From the NCBI RefSeq assembly GCF_002831685.1, contig NZ_CP025119.1:221001-285000 (forward strand): a stretch of DNA of 64,000 nucleotides, in the 5' to 3' direction. The position numbers and the translations under genes are program-made. Shown one piece after another: positions 1-9,590 of this stretch (within the stretch, counting starts at the first letter, position 1; each line of letters opens with the position of its first letter). The DNA is from Polaribacter sp. ALD11. GTDB taxonomy: Bacteria > Bacteroidota > Bacteroidia > Flavobacteriales > Flavobacteriaceae. The notes beneath the pieces were generated by a model. That model did no database searches, was not told where the DNA came from, and saw only the letters and a program-made list of their open reading frames with translations.

Positions 1-765
1 GGACTTCAATTAATAGGGGCAATTGCTGCTTTAGTTATTGGTCTTTGGGTAATTAGAATGATAATGAAGGCAGTGTCTAAAGCGTTTGAGAAAACAAATT
101 TAGATGAAACTTTACAACCTTTTCTTTTAACTACAATTGGCTTTATTTTAAAGCTATTGTTAGTAATTTCTATTGCAGGAATTGTTGGTTTACCTATGGC
201 TTCTTTTGCAGCCTTATTAGCAGGTGTTGGTTTAGCAATTGGCGCTGCTTTTAATGGTTCTTTAGGGCATATTGCATCTGGAATAATGCTGCTTATTTTT
301 AAGCCATTTAAAGTTGGCGATTTAATAAAAACAAACGGAGCTTTTGGTTTTGTAAAAGAGATATCTGTTTTTGTAACGGTTATAGAAACGTTTCAAAATG
401 AAACAGAAATTATACCAAACTCTGCAATTACTTCTAATAAAATTACAAATTTAACCAAAATAGGAAATTTACGTATCGATATGCCATTTGCAATTAGATA
501 TGGTTCAGATATTTCGAAAGCAAAACAAATTGTATTAGATGTTCTTAAAAAGGATAAAAATGTTTTACAAGAAGGCGCAAATACACCAAGGGTTGCAGTA
601 AATAATTTGGGGCAAAATAGTGTTGAATTATTAGCTTTACCATACACAAGATGTGAAAACTACTGGGATGTTTATTGGGATACTAGACAGCAAGTAGTCG
701 AAGCTCTTGGAAATGCAGGTTATGAAGCACCATTACCACAGCGTATTGTAACAATGACTAAATAG
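1..765 (+). CDS. MscS family mechanosensitive ion channel, 5' truncated by window edge
   Basis: The frame is open from base 1 through the first internal ATG at 58, so the gene starts outside the window. What is left is the pore helix and the cytoplasmic beta domain of a small-conductance mechanosensitive channel in the inner membrane. The glycine/alanine-rich pore helix (AALLAGVGLAIGAAF) is followed by the family signature FKPFKVGDLI and by NEIEIIPNS-like text (ETEIIPNSAITSNKI) about 55 residues later. In this family the channel releases solutes on hypo-osmotic shock. It ends at a strong terminator shared with convergent murB. The family call is firm; full length and start cannot be seen. Confidence 0.9.
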   Translation, partial: GLQLIGAIAALVIGLWVIRMIMKAVSKAFEKTNLDETLQPFLLTTIGFILKLLLVISIAGIVGLPMASFAALLAGVGLAIGAAFNGSLGHIASGIMLLIFKPFKVGDLIKTNGAFGFVKEISVFVTVIETFQNETEIIPNSAITSNKITNLTKIGNLRIDMPFAIRYGSDISKAKQIVLDVLKKDKNVLQEGANTPRVAVNNLGQNSVELLALPYTRCENYWDVYWDTRQQVVEALGNAGYEAPLPQRIVTMTK

Positions 766-783
766 TTTATACAAAGATTCATA

Positions 784-818
784 AAAAAAAGACTGTTCTA
801 ATAAGGCAGTCTTTTTTT
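784..818. terminator. Bidirectional rho-independent terminator between mscS-like gene and murB
   Basis: Perfect 12-base arms (A7-GACTG at 784-795 and CAGTC-T7 at 807-818) enclose an 11-base loop. The A and T tracts make it usable on both strands. It overlaps the murB stop codon and serves the two convergent genes. Confidence 0.85.
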
Positions 819-1827
819 ATAAAATGACATTCACTTCAATTTCCAAAGAAACTTCGAAGTTATTAAAAACAGTCTCTTGTATTTTTTTTGCTAATTGATG
901 AATTTCTAAACCGGAAGCATTGCCATAATTTACTAAAACTAGGGCTTGTTTTTCATGAATACCAGCATCACCAAAACGTTTACCTTTAAAACCACTTTGT
1001 TCTACCAACCAACCTGCAGGAACTTTAACCTCTGTGTTAGAAACTGGATAATTAGGCATGTTTGGATTTTCTTTCTGAAGTTTTAAAAACTGATTTTTAG
1101 AAATAACAGGATTTTTAAAAAAACTACCACTATTACCAATTTTTTTAGGATCTGGTAATTTAGATTTTCTAATGGAAACTACGGCATCAGAAATATTTTT
1201 TAAAGTTGGTTTCGTAATGTTTTTTGAAGCTAATTCTGTTTCAATTACCCCGTAAGAAGTATTTAGTTGGTGGTTTTTTTTTGTGAGATGAAAACTTACT
1301 GAAGTAATAATATATTTACCTTTTTCATCATTCTTAAAAATTGAATTTCTATAACCAAACTCACAAACTTCATTCGGAAATACAACTAACTTACCTGTTT
1401 CAATCTTTAAAGCTTCAACTTTGGTAATAGTATCTTTAACTTCTACGCCATAAGCACCAATATTTTGAATAGGACACGTACCAACATTACCCGGGATTAA
1501 AGATAAATTCTCAATTCCACCATAATCATTAGAAATACACCACAAAACAAATTCGTGCCAATTTTCCCCTGCATTTACAGTTAAATATACACCTTCATTA
1601 TTTTCTCTGTCTATAGAGATTCCTTTAATATCTATGTGAACAACAAGTTTTTCTAGATCTTTTGTAAGTAACATATTACTTCCGCCAGATATTAAAAATA
1701 AGTCTTTTTCTGTTTTTAAAAGCTGTTGTAGTTCATAAACAGAAGTAACAGATATAAAACGTTTGGCATTTACAGAAATGCCAAACGTGTTATAATTTTT
1801 TAATGATATGTTTTTTTGAATACTCAA
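817..1827 (-). CDS. murB: UDP-N-acetylmuramate dehydrogenase (UDP-N-acetylenolpyruvoylglucosamine reductase)
   Basis: Cytosolic FAD enzyme that reduces UDP-GlcNAc-enolpyruvate to UDP-MurNAc with NADPH in peptidoglycan precursor synthesis. Visible family marks are the N-terminal NTFGI, the FAD-binding GGSNML, IPGNVGTCPIQNIGAYG, YRNSIF, the catalytic-serine motif SGSFFKNP, and the C-terminal AGWLVEQ...KRFGDAGIH. The 336 residues suit the long (E. coli-like) type. The start is TTG at 1827, directly next to the stop codon of the upstream aminotransferase (TAA at 1830-1828). That stop bars any upstream start, and the TTG gives the expected N-terminus (SIQKNISLKNYNTFGI). The two genes are probably cotranscribed and translationally coupled. 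Confidence 0.95.
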   Translation of the reverse strand: MSIQKNISLKNYNTFGISVNAKRFISVTSVYELQQLLKTEKDLFLISGGSNMLLTKDLEKLVVHIDIKGISIDRENNEGVYLTVNAGENWHEFVLWCISNDYGGIENLSLIPGNVGTCPIQNIGAYGVEVKDTITKVEALKIETGKLVVFPNEVCEFGYRNSIFKNDEKGKYIITSVSFHLTKKNHQLNTSYGVIETELASKNITKPTLKNISDAVVSIRKSKLPDPKKIGNSGSFFKNPVISKNQFLKLQKENPNMPNYPVSNTEVKVPAGWLVEQSGFKGKRFGDAGIHEKQALVLVNYGNASGLEIHQLAKKIQETVFNNFEVSLEIEVNVIL

Positions 1828-3018
1828 TTAGTTAGGGTATTGCTTTAAAGCCTCTCCTAAAATTTCTACAGATCTAATTAAATCAGCTTTGTTTAAAACA
1901 TAGGCCATTCTAATTTGGTTTTTTCCTTCTCCTGGTGTTGAGTAAAATCCGCTTGCAGGAGCAACCATTACTGTTTCATTATTCAAGTTGAAATCTTCTA
2001 AGAGCCATTGTGCAAAATGATCTGAATCTTTTACAGGTAATTCTGCAACGCAGTAAAAAGCACCTTTTGGTTTGGCTACTTTTACGCCGTTAATTTTTTC
2101 TAATTCAGAAATTAGTGTATTTCTTCTTGCAACATATTCTTCTTTTACATCATCAAAATAAGATTGTGGTGTATCTAAAGCGGCTTCACTTGCAATTAAA
2201 GCATACGTTGGCGGGCTTAATCTTGCTTGTGCAAATTTAATGGCAGTCTTAATAAACTCTTGGTTTTTAGAAACAATACAACCAATTCTTGCACCACACA
2301 TACTGTAACGTTTAGAAACAGAATCGATAACAATTGCATTATTATCTAAGCCTTCTAAAGATAAAACAGAGGTGTGCTTTAAGCCATCGTATGTGAACTC
2401 TCTGTATACTTCGTCAGCAATTAAAAATAAGTCGTATTTTAAAACAATTTTTTTCAATTTTTCAATCTCTTCTTCAGAATATAAATAACCTGTAGGGTTA
2501 CCAGGGTTACAAATTAAAATTGCTTTTGTTTTAGGTGTAATTAATTTTTCAAACTCCTCTATTTTTGGTAACGCAAAATTATCTTCAATTTTAGAAATTA
2601 CTGGAACAACAGTTACACCAGAAGCAGTAGAGAAACCATTGTAATTTGCATAAAATGGTTCTGGAATTATAATTTCATCACCTGGATCTGTAATACTACC
2701 AATAGTAAATAATAAAGCTTCAGAACCACCAGTTGTTGCAATAATATTGTTTGCGTTAACAGGAATGTTGTTCTTTACATAGTACTTTGCTAATTTAGTT
2801 CTGTATTCTTCAGAGCCTTCAGAGCGTGCGTAAGAAAGTGTTTCTATAGTATTGTTTTTAACGGCATCTAGCGCAACTTGTGGTGTTTTAATATCTGGTT
2901 GCCCAATATTTAAGTGAAAAACTTTAACTCCTCTTTTTTTTGCATCTTCTGCAAAAGGTACCAATTTTCTAATTGGAGATTCTGGCATTTGTATTCCTTT
3001 TCTAGATATTGAAGGCAT
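1828..3018 (-). CDS. Class I/II pyridoxal-phosphate aminotransferase (aspartate aminotransferase-like)
   Basis: A fold-type I PLP enzyme of the AspC/AAT type, probably moving amino groups between aspartate or another amino acid and 2-oxoglutarate in the cytosol. Motifs seen: GQPDIKTP near the N-terminus, TTGGSEALLF, CNPGNPTGYLYS, the aspartate of LIADEVYREF that contacts the pyridine nitrogen, and the PLP lysine in DSVSKRYSMCGARIGC. Start chosen at ATG 3018 (MPSISRKG), which matches relatives; the only upstream in-frame alternative is a TTG at 3048. Murein gene murB follows with no gap. The exact amino acid substrate cannot be told from sequence alone. Confidence 0.9.
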   Translation of the reverse strand: MPSISRKGIQMPESPIRKLVPFAEDAKKRGVKVFHLNIGQPDIKTPQVALDAVKNNTIETLSYARSEGSEEYRTKLAKYYVKNNIPVNANNIIATTGGSEALLFTIGSITDPGDEIIIPEPFYANYNGFSTASGVTVVPVISKIEDNFALPKIEEFEKLITPKTKAILICNPGNPTGYLYSEEEIEKLKKIVLKYDLFLIADEVYREFTYDGLKHTSVLSLEGLDNNAIVIDSVSKRYSMCGARIGCIVSKNQEFIKTAIKFAQARLSPPTYALIASEAALDTPQSYFDDVKEEYVARRNTLISELEKINGVKVAKPKGAFYCVAELPVKDSDHFAQWLLEDFNLNNETVMVAPASGFYSTPGEGKNQIRMAYVLNKADLIRSVEILGEALKQYPN

Positions 3019-3172
3019 ATTATTTTTTTTTAAAATTTGTCTCCGCAAATTTGCAAAATATATTTTATATCATGCGATATATTACTGAAACTTTACACGT
3101 TAATTTTTTACTAAAAAAGAATTTATGCTAATTTTTTTGTTGTAGTTTTATAAATAACAGAAAAAAAACAAT

Positions 3173-4513
3173 TTGACAAAAAAATATTTTACCTTATTAA
3201 CACTATTATTTACTGTAATATTTAACAGTAATTCTCAAAATGGTTTTCGTTTTCAAGAAAAGACAAGAACAAAACAAAAAGTGTCTTTTAAATTGATAAA
3301 TAACTTAATTGTTATTCCTGTAGAGATTAATGGAAAAGAACTTTCTTTTATTTTAGACACGGGCGTTAACAAAACAATCATTTTTAATCTTTTTAAGAAT
3401 GATAGTATTGGCCTTTTAAACCCAGAGAAAATAACTTTAAGAGGTCTTGGAGGAGGTGAGGCAGTGGAGGCTATAATATCTAAAAACAACAAGATGAACA
3501 TAAAAAGTTTAATTGGCTACAATGAATCTATTTATGTAATACTTAAAGATTTTTTTGATTTATCGAGTAGAATGGGAACAACGATTCATGGAATTATTGG
3601 TTACGATTTATTAAGAAATTTTATTGTTAAGGTGAATTATAAGAGTAAAAAATTGATTTTTTACAATCCTGATGCGCATCCTTACAAAAAATGTAGGAAA
3701 TGTGAAATTTTACCTATTCAGTTTTATAGAAATAAACCCTTTGTAGATGTTAAAGTGCAATTAGATACTATTGGTGCTAAATTAACTAATGTAAAAATGT
3801 TAATAGATTCTGGTGGAAGTGATGCTATTTGGCTTTTTGAAAATTCTAAATCAGAAATTAAAACACCTAAAAAACATTTTAATGATATTTTAGGAGAGGG
3901 TTTAAGTGGTTCTATTTTTGGAAATCGAAGTAGAATTCCGAAACTAAAAATAGGGGATTTTGAAATTGAAAAACCAACAGTCTCTTTTTTAGACACACTT
4001 TCTACGTTAAACGCAAGGAAGCTAAGAAATAGAAATGGTAGTATTGGTGGCAATGTTTTAAAAAGATTTATTGTTTGGTTAGATTACCCTAATAGACAAA
4101 TAATGTTAAAGAAAAATGGATCTTTTAAAAGCGGTCTTAATTATAATATGAGTGGTCTAGATATTATATATAATGGAAAACAATTGCTAAAAGTAGCAAC
4201 TAAAAAATTAGCATCAGATACTTATCGTAATTCTTTAGACACTAAAAATACCGTTTCTTTTGTTACTAATTATACCTATAAGTTTACCCATACTTATGTG
4301 ATAAAAGGGGTTGTTAAAAACTCTGTAGGAGATAGAGCCGGTTTAAAAGCGGGTGATGTTATTTTAAGTATTAACAGTAAACCAGCTTACGGTTATACAT
4401 TAAATGATATTATTCTGAAATTACACGAAAAAGACAACAAAAAAATACGCTTTAGAATTGAGAGGGAAGGAATCGATATGGCTTTTCAGTTTCGTTTAGA
4501 GAAAAGAATCTAA
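3173..4513 (+). CDS. Secreted retropepsin-like aspartyl protease with C-terminal PDZ domain
   Basis: 446 residues. An N-terminal signal peptide (about residues 1-22, ending NSNSQ) is followed by two aspartyl-protease half motifs: LDTGVNKTI at about residue 62 and IDSGGSDAIW near residue 211. A PDZ domain closes the protein (about 365-440; GDRAGLKAGDVILSINSKPA). Two catalytic D-[ST]-G half-sites in one chain imply an intramolecular pepsin-like pair rather than a retroviral homodimer. Family knowledge: aspartyl_protease_2/PDZ proteins are widespread in Bacteroidota, with few or no known substrates. The start is TTG at 3173, supported by the signal peptide that begins there. It is monocistronic and converges on a DUF1573 gene, with overlapping stop codons. 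Confidence 0.85.
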   Translation: MTKKYFTLLTLLFTVIFNSNSQNGFRFQEKTRTKQKVSFKLINNLIVIPVEINGKELSFILDTGVNKTIIFNLFKNDSIGLLNPEKITLRGLGGGEAVEAIISKNNKMNIKSLIGYNESIYVILKDFFDLSSRMGTTIHGIIGYDLLRNFIVKVNYKSKKLIFYNPDAHPYKKCRKCEILPIQFYRNKPFVDVKVQLDTIGAKLTNVKMLIDSGGSDAIWLFENSKSEIKTPKKHFNDILGEGLSGSIFGNRSRIPKLKIGDFEIEKPTVSFLDTLSTLNARKLRNRNGSIGGNVLKRFIVWLDYPNRQIMLKKNGSFKSGLNYNMSGLDIIYNGKQLLKVATKKLASDTYRNSLDTKNTVSFVTNYTYKFTHTYVIKGVVKNSVGDRAGLKAGDVILSINSKPAYGYTLNDIILKLHEKDNKKIRFRIEREGIDMAFQFRLEKRI

Positions 4514-4914
4514 TTATTTAACAGCATACTTTTTTCTTTCTCTAAAAGAGCTTTTTTTTCTACATAGCCTCTAATTTTTAAAAGTTTTCTAGACATTTTT
4601 GCATTTGAAAGAATGGTGATTTGTTTAGAAAAACCACCAATAATACTTGTGTTGTAAGAAACTTTTATTTCTCCTTTTTCACCAGGCATAATAGGTTTTT
4701 CTGGCTTTTCCGGAACTGTACAGCCACAAGAAGATTGTATGTTTTTTATAATTAAAGGAGCGTCTCCAATATTTGTAAAAACAAAAACTCGCTCTCCGTT
4801 AGAACCTTTATTAATTTTACCGTAATTAATTGACTCCTTTTCGAATTTAAATTCTTGAGAATTCATTGAAAAAGAAATAAAGAATACTGCTAATAATGTT
4901 CCGAATGCTTTCAT
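4510..4914 (-). CDS. Secreted DUF1573 domain protein
   Basis: 134 residues with a short signal peptide (to about residue 19, FSMNSQ) and one Ig-like DUF1573/ASPM-SPD-2-Hydin-type domain marked by TNIGDAPLIIKN and SSCGCTVPEKP. The domain occurs in many exported Bacteroidota proteins; its function is not established. A paralogue with the same CGCTVP core lies at 58158-58622. The stop codon overlaps that of the convergent retropepsin gene (bases 4510-4513), so no terminator separates the two. Confidence 0.85.
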   Translation of the reverse strand: MKAFGTLLAVFFISFSMNSQEFKFEKESINYGKINKGSNGERVFVFTNIGDAPLIIKNIQSSCGCTVPEKPEKPIMPGEKGEIKVSYNTSIIGGFSKQITILSNAKMSRKLLKIRGYVEKKALLEKEKSMLLNN

Positions 4915-4999
4915 AACTAATATTTTACGGTGTAAAATTAAGGTTTATAATTTGTTTTAAAAAATCAACTACTAATTTTTTCTACAAAATAGAGTTTTG

Positions 5000-5007
5000 T
5001 ACTTTTG
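5000..5007 (+). promoter_or_regulatory. -7 box of the valS promoter
   Basis: TACTTTTG fits the Bacteroidota consensus TAnnTTTG and lies 30 bases before the valS ATG, giving a predicted leader of about 25 bases. I see no clear TTG at -33. Confidence 0.5.
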
Positions 5008-5037
5008 TAGACTATATTACAAAAACAATACCAAAGT

Positions 5038-7674
5038 ATGACAATTCCATCTAAATATGATGCAAGCCAAGTAGAAGATAAATGGTACGACTACTGGATG
5101 AAAAATAACTATTTTCATTCAACGCCAGATGAAAGAGAGCCTTACACCATTGTAATTCCGCCACCAAACGTAACGGGAGTTTTACATATGGGACACATGT
5201 TAAACAATACCATACAAGATGTATTAATAAGACGTGCACGTTTGTTAGGTAAAAATGCATGTTGGGTTCCAGGTACAGATCATGCATCTATTGCAACAGA
5301 AGCTAAAGTTGTTGCAAAGTTAAAAGAGCAAGGAATTACTAAAAACGATTTAACGCGTGAAGAGTTCTTGCAACATGCTTTTGATTGGAAAGATGAATAT
5401 GGAGGTAAAATTTTGGAACAATTAAAGAAGCTTGGTGCTTCTTGCGATTGGGAAAGAACTGCGTTTACAATGGATCCAGAAATGTCTGAATCTGTAATTA
5501 AAGTTTTTGTTGATTTATATAACAAAGGTTTAATTTATAGAGGTTACAGAATGGTAAACTGGGATCCTGAAGCAAAAACAACACTTTCTGATGAAGAAGT
5601 AATTCACGAAGAAAGACAAGGGAACTTGTACTACTTACAATATAAAATTGAAGGATCTGACGATACCTTAACAATTGCTACTACAAGACCAGAAACTATT
5701 TTTGGAGATACTGCAATTTGTATCAACCCAAATGATGAGCGTTTTACACATTTAAAAGGGAAGAAAGCAATAGTACCTTTATCTAATAGAGTAATTCCAA
5801 TTATAGAAGATGAGTATGTAGATTTAGAATTTGGTACAGGTTGTTTAAAAGTAACACCTGCACACGATGAAAATGATAAGAATTTAGGAGACAAACACAA
5901 ATTAGAAGTAATTGATATTTTTAATGATGATGCTTCTTTAAATTCCTTCGGATTACATTATCAAGGGAAAGACAGATTTGTTGTAAGAAAAGAAATTGCT
6001 AAAGAATTAGAAGAAAAAGGAATTTTAGTAAAAACGGAAGTACATACAAATAAAGTAGGTACATCAGAAAGAACAAAAGCTGTTATAGAACCAAGATTGT
6101 CAGATCAATGGTTTTTAAAGATGAAAGATCTTGCACAACCTGCAATTGATGCAGTTTTAGGTGAAGATGCAGAAATCAATCTATATCCAAAGAAATTTGA
6201 AAATACGTACCGTCATTGGATGGAAAATGTACGTGATTGGAATATTTCTCGTCAACTTTGGTGGGGACAACAAATTCCTGCTTATTTCTACGGAGACGGA
6301 AAAGAAGATTTTGTAGTTGCAGAAAATATTGATGATGCTTTAGTTTTAGCAAAAGAAAGAACAGGAAAAGAAGATTTAAAAACTACAGACCTTAAACAAG
6401 ATGAAGATGCTTTAGATACTTGGTTCTCTTCTTGGTTATGGCCAATGTCTGTTTTCGACGGAATTAGAAATCCAGAAAACGAAGAAATTAAATATTATTA
6501 CCCAACAAACGATTTAGTAACAGGGCCAGATATTTTGTTTTTCTGGGTTGCAAGAATGATTGTTGCAGGATATGAATATAAAGACGAAAAACCGTTTAAC
6601 AATGTTTATTTAACTGGTTTAGTTAGAGATAAACAAAGACGTAAAATGTCTAAATCTTTAGGGAATTCACCAGATGCTTTAAAGTTAATTGAAGATTATG
6701 GAGCAGATGGAGTAAGAGTTGGACTTTTATTAAGTTCCGCTGCCGGAAACGATTTAATGTTCGAAGAAGATTTATGTCAGCAAGGAAAAGGATTTGCAAA
6801 TAAAATTTGGAATGCTTTCCGTTTGATAAAAGGTTGGGAAGTAGACGCCAATTTGCCACAACCAGAAACGTCTAAAATTGGTTTAGAATGGTATGAAGCA
6901 AAGTTTCAAAAAACACTAGCAGAAATAGAAGATCATTTCTCTAAATACCGTTTGTCTGATGCTTTAATGGCAATTTATAAATTAATTAACGATGATTTTT
7001 CTTCATGGTTACTAGAAATAGTAAAACCTGCATACCAACAACCAATAGATAAAAAGACTTTTGATGCGATTATTGAAGTTTTAGAAAATAACTTAAAGGT
7101 ATTGCATCCTTTTATGCCATTTTTAACGGAAGATATTTGGCAATATATTGCAGATAGAACACCAGAAGAAGCCTTGATAATTGCGAAATATCCAGTAATT
7201 AAAGATTTTGATTCAAAAATTATTGAAGATTTCGAATTTGCAACAGGAGTTGTTTCAGGAATTAGAACAATTAGAAAAGATAAAAATATTTCTTTTAAAG
7301 ACGCTGTAGAATTATTTGTGATTAATAATGATAAGAATTCAAGCGAATTTGATGCTGTTATTCAGAAATTAACAAATACTTCCGTTATAAATTATGTTTC
7401 AGAAAAAATAGAAGGAGCATCATTTAGAGTGAAATCTAATGAATACTTTGTACCTATTTCTATTGAAAATATAGATGTTGAAGCTGAAATTATAAAACTA
7501 GAAGGCGAATTAAAAAGAGCAGAAGGTTTCTTATTCGGAATTACAAAAAAGTTATCTAATGAGCGTTTTGTAAATAATGCACCAGAACAAGTATTAGCTT
7601 TAGAGCGCAAGAAAGAAGCAGATACCCTTGCTAAAATTGAAACCATTAAAAGTAGTTTGAATTCACTTAAGTAA
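5038..7674 (+). CDS. valS: Valyl-tRNA synthetase
   Basis: Class I aminoacyl-tRNA synthetase that charges tRNA-Val in the cytosol. The 878 residues are the expected size. The ATP-binding HIGH-equivalent is HMGH (residues 50-53, within [13 protein letters not shown]) and the KMSKS loop is at 536-540 ([13 protein letters not shown]). Between them lies the CP1 editing domain ([12 protein letters not shown], and [19 protein letters not shown] with the editing aspartate). The anticodon-binding region includes [12 protein letters not shown], and a C-terminal coiled-coil arm covers about 805-878. A terminator follows directly, so it is probably monocistronic. Confidence 0.98.
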   Translation: MTIPSKYDASQVEDKWYDYWMKNNYFHSTPDEREPYTIVIPPPNVTGVLHMGHMLNNTIQDVLIRRARLLGKNACWVPGTDHASIATEAKVVAKLKEQGITKNDLTREEFLQHAFDWKDEYGGKILEQLKKLGASCDWERTAFTMDPEMSESVIKVFVDLYNKGLIYRGYRMVNWDPEAKTTLSDEEVIHEERQGNLYYLQYKIEGSDDTLTIATTRPETIFGDTAICINPNDERFTHLKGKKAIVPLSNRVIPIIEDEYVDLEFGTGCLKVTPAHDENDKNLGDKHKLEVIDIFNDDASLNSFGLHYQGKDRFVVRKEIAKELEEKGILVKTEVHTNKVGTSERTKAVIEPRLSDQWFLKMKDLAQPAIDAVLGEDAEINLYPKKFENTYRHWMENVRDWNISRQLWWGQQIPAYFYGDGKEDFVVAENIDDALVLAKERTGKEDLKTTDLKQDEDALDTWFSSWLWPMSVFDGIRNPENEEIKYYYPTNDLVTGPDILFFWVARMIVAGYEYKDEKPFNNVYLTGLVRDKQRRKMSKSLGNSPDALKLIEDYGADGVRVGLLLSSAAGNDLMFEEDLCQQGKGFANKIWNAFRLIKGWEVDANLPQPETSKIGLEWYEAKFQKTLAEIEDHFSKYRLSDALMAIYKLINDDFSSWLLEIVKPAYQQPIDKKTFDAIIEVLENNLKVLHPFMPFLTEDIWQYIADRTPEEALIIAKYPVIKDFDSKIIEDFEFATGVVSGIRTIRKDKNISFKDAVELFVINNDKNSSEFDAVIQKLTNTSVINYVSEKIEGASFRVKSNEYFVPISIENIDVEAEIIKLEGELKRAEGFLFGITKKLSNERFVNNAPEQVLALERKKEADTLAKIETIKSSLNSLK

Positions 7675-7698
7675 AAGTTGATTTTTTTTTCATAATAT

Positions 7699-7733
7699 AA
7701 GTCCATAAAAACTAGTTTTTTATGGGCTTTTTA
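7699..7733 (+). terminator. Rho-independent terminator after valS
   Basis: An inverted repeat of about 14 bases (AAGTCCATAAAAAC against GTTTTTTATGGGCTT, one G.U pair) with a CTAG-centred loop runs into a T-rich tract. It lies about 25 bases after the valS stop. Confidence 0.75.
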
Positions 7734-7866
7734 TTGTGTTTTATTTTTTTTTAGAAAAAAGCGTATTTTTTGGTAGGGTTTTTTTAAACATAGTTGTTCT
7801 AATTATATAGTATAATTTAATAACAAAATAACCGGTAAATGGTTATGTAATTTAAACTAATTTATT

Positions 7867-8736
7867 ATGAACAAACTAATTATTCCAGTTGTAGCATTTT
7901 CCCTATTGGCAACATCATGTGTATCTAAGAAAAAATATGCTGCTTTAGAAAGCCAGTATAAGGATACTAAAGGAAACCTTCAAAAAACAACTTTAGAAAA
8001 AGAAGCTTTAGAAGGAAAATTTGCGAAAATTGAAAACAGAGTTGCAAGTTATAATGAGAAAATTAATTCTTTAAAAAGTGACAACGTTACGTTACAAAAT
8101 GAAAATGATGTTAAATTAGATATGGTTGGCAATACGGCTGTTATTTCTAATAAGACAAGAGAAACCATGAGAGCAACATTGTCTAAAGTAGATCCTACAC
8201 TTTTAGCAAAAGCAAAAACTTTAAAAGATTCTTTAAACCTTGCAATATCTTATAACTTAAAAAGCAAGATGAATACAGAAGATTTAAACAATTCTGATGA
8301 TATTAATATCGATATTGATCAAACTGTAGTAATGATTTCTGTCTCTGATAAATTATTATTTAATACAGCAAGTTATAGAGTTAAGAAGGGCGCATTTAAG
8401 TTAATTAAGAAGTTAGCAAATATAATTAAGTCTGAACCAAGTATGGATGTTATGATTGAAGGTCATACAGACTCTAGAACTATAAATAATGCTAATGTAC
8501 AAGATAATTGGGATTTGAGTGTAAAAAGAGCCACTTCTATTGTAAGACTTTTAGAAAGTAAATATAAGGTAGACGGAAGTAGGTTAATTGCTTCTGGTAG
8601 AGGTTCTACAATGCCTTTAGTTGAAAACACAACCAATGCAAATAGAGCAAAGAATAGAAGAACAAGAATTGTTATTCTACCTAATTTAGATAAGTTTTTT
8701 GCATTATTAGCTAACGATAAACCTTTAGACCAATAA
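7867..8736 (+). CDS. OmpA family outer-membrane lipoprotein
   Basis: 289 residues. A lipoprotein signal ends in LLATSC (Cys about residue 18). A heptad-rich coiled coil follows (about 25-80), then a C-terminal OmpA/MotB peptidoglycan-binding domain (about 160-275) with the diagnostic IEGHTDSR, WDLSVKRA and NRAKNRRTRIVI. Family knowledge: such proteins anchor the outer membrane to peptidoglycan. It is a single gene between two terminators. A small stem-loop (ATAACC/GGTTAT, 7828-7846) sits in the leader just before the start. Confidence 0.93.
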   Translation: MNKLIIPVVAFSLLATSCVSKKKYAALESQYKDTKGNLQKTTLEKEALEGKFAKIENRVASYNEKINSLKSDNVTLQNENDVKLDMVGNTAVISNKTRETMRATLSKVDPTLLAKAKTLKDSLNLAISYNLKSKMNTEDLNNSDDINIDIDQTVVMISVSDKLLFNTASYRVKKGAFKLIKKLANIIKSEPSMDVMIEGHTDSRTINNANVQDNWDLSVKRATSIVRLLESKYKVDGSRLIASGRGSTMPLVENTTNANRAKNRRTRIVILPNLDKFFALLANDKPLDQ

Positions 8737-8763
8737 TTGGTTTAATTATTAAAAACTAAAAAG

Positions 8764-8787
8764 CGCCCAAATTTGGGCGTTTTTTTT
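8764..8787 (+). terminator. Rho-independent terminator after the OmpA lipoprotein gene
   Basis: The perfect palindrome CGCCCAAATTTGGGCG (8764-8779) is followed by eight T (8780-8787), 28 bases after the stop codon. Confidence 0.9.
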
Positions 8788-8819
8788 GTTCTATAATATT
8801 TCGAATCTATGTTTGATCT

Positions 8820-9284
8820 TTAATTTTTCTTATCATGGTTTTTGTAAAACTGCATTATTATAAAAGAACCAATAAATGAAGATGCCATACCTTCGATTAC
8901 CAAAGTAATTATAATTTCAGGCAATGATAAATTCCCTCCAATTAAAAAAGAATTATTCATTACAGACATAAAATTTGGGTTAATAAATTTAATGTAAACT
9001 ACAACGCCAATTATAGATAAAAAAACTGCCAAAACAGAGGTTATAATTCCTATTCCTAAATTTGTGGTGTATTTTGTTTCTTTATTTCTAAAAACACTTT
9101 CTTTAATTGCTAAATAAATTCCGAAGAGTACAAATGCTAAATTTAAGAATCTCAAATATGGATTTTCTTCTAACCCGAATAATTTACATAAGAGGAAAAA
9201 AACACCAATCAAAATGGTAGTTAACAAGGCGTTTTTAATAATAATTTTATTTGTTGACATTTTGCTTGGTGTTTTTAAGTTCAT
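8820..9284 (-). CDS. DUF4199-like four-helix membrane protein
   Basis: 154 residues with four predicted membrane helices (about 17-35, 43-61, 75-100 and 122-146), basic ends and no signal peptide. Size, helix pattern and the small-residue-rich last helix (IEGMASSFIGSFIIMQFYK) resemble DUF4199 proteins of Bacteroidota, whose function is unknown. ATG at 9284 is the first start; ATG at 9260 (MSTNKI, eight residues later) is equally possible. It is followed toward lower coordinates by the OmpA-gene terminator region. I cannot assign a function. Confidence 0.65.
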   Translation of the reverse strand: MNLKTPSKMSTNKIIIKNALLTTILIGVFFLLCKLFGLEENPYLRFLNLAFVLFGIYLAIKESVFRNKETKYTTNLGIGIITSVLAVFLSIIGVVVYIKFINPNFMSVMNNSFLIGGNLSLPEIIITLVIEGMASSFIGSFIIMQFYKNHDKKN

Positions 9285-9322
9285 AAATAATTATTCTGAA
9301 TAAGAAATATACTAAGTGTAGA

Positions 9323-9508
<186 letters not shown>

Positions 9509-9563
9509 TCATTCAAATTTAGAAAATTTATACAGTGAAGTTTAACGCTATCCATTTAAATAT

Positions 9564-9571
9564 TATCTTTG
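9564..9571 (+). promoter_or_regulatory. -7 box of the kdsB promoter
   Basis: TATCTTTG matches TAnnTTTG and places the transcription start near 9576, 15 bases before the kdsB ATG at 9591. Confidence 0.5.
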
Positions 9572-9590
9572 ATGCTTATACATCGTGTTT

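Noticed and set aside
393..647. Minus-strand 84-codon frame within the MscS gene
   Set aside because: It is antisense to conserved MscS sequence and has no recognisable domain.
3045..3054. GCAAATTTGC palindrome upstream of the aminotransferase gene
   Set aside because: Ten bases of AT-rich perfect symmetry are common by chance, and it overlaps no clear promoter box.
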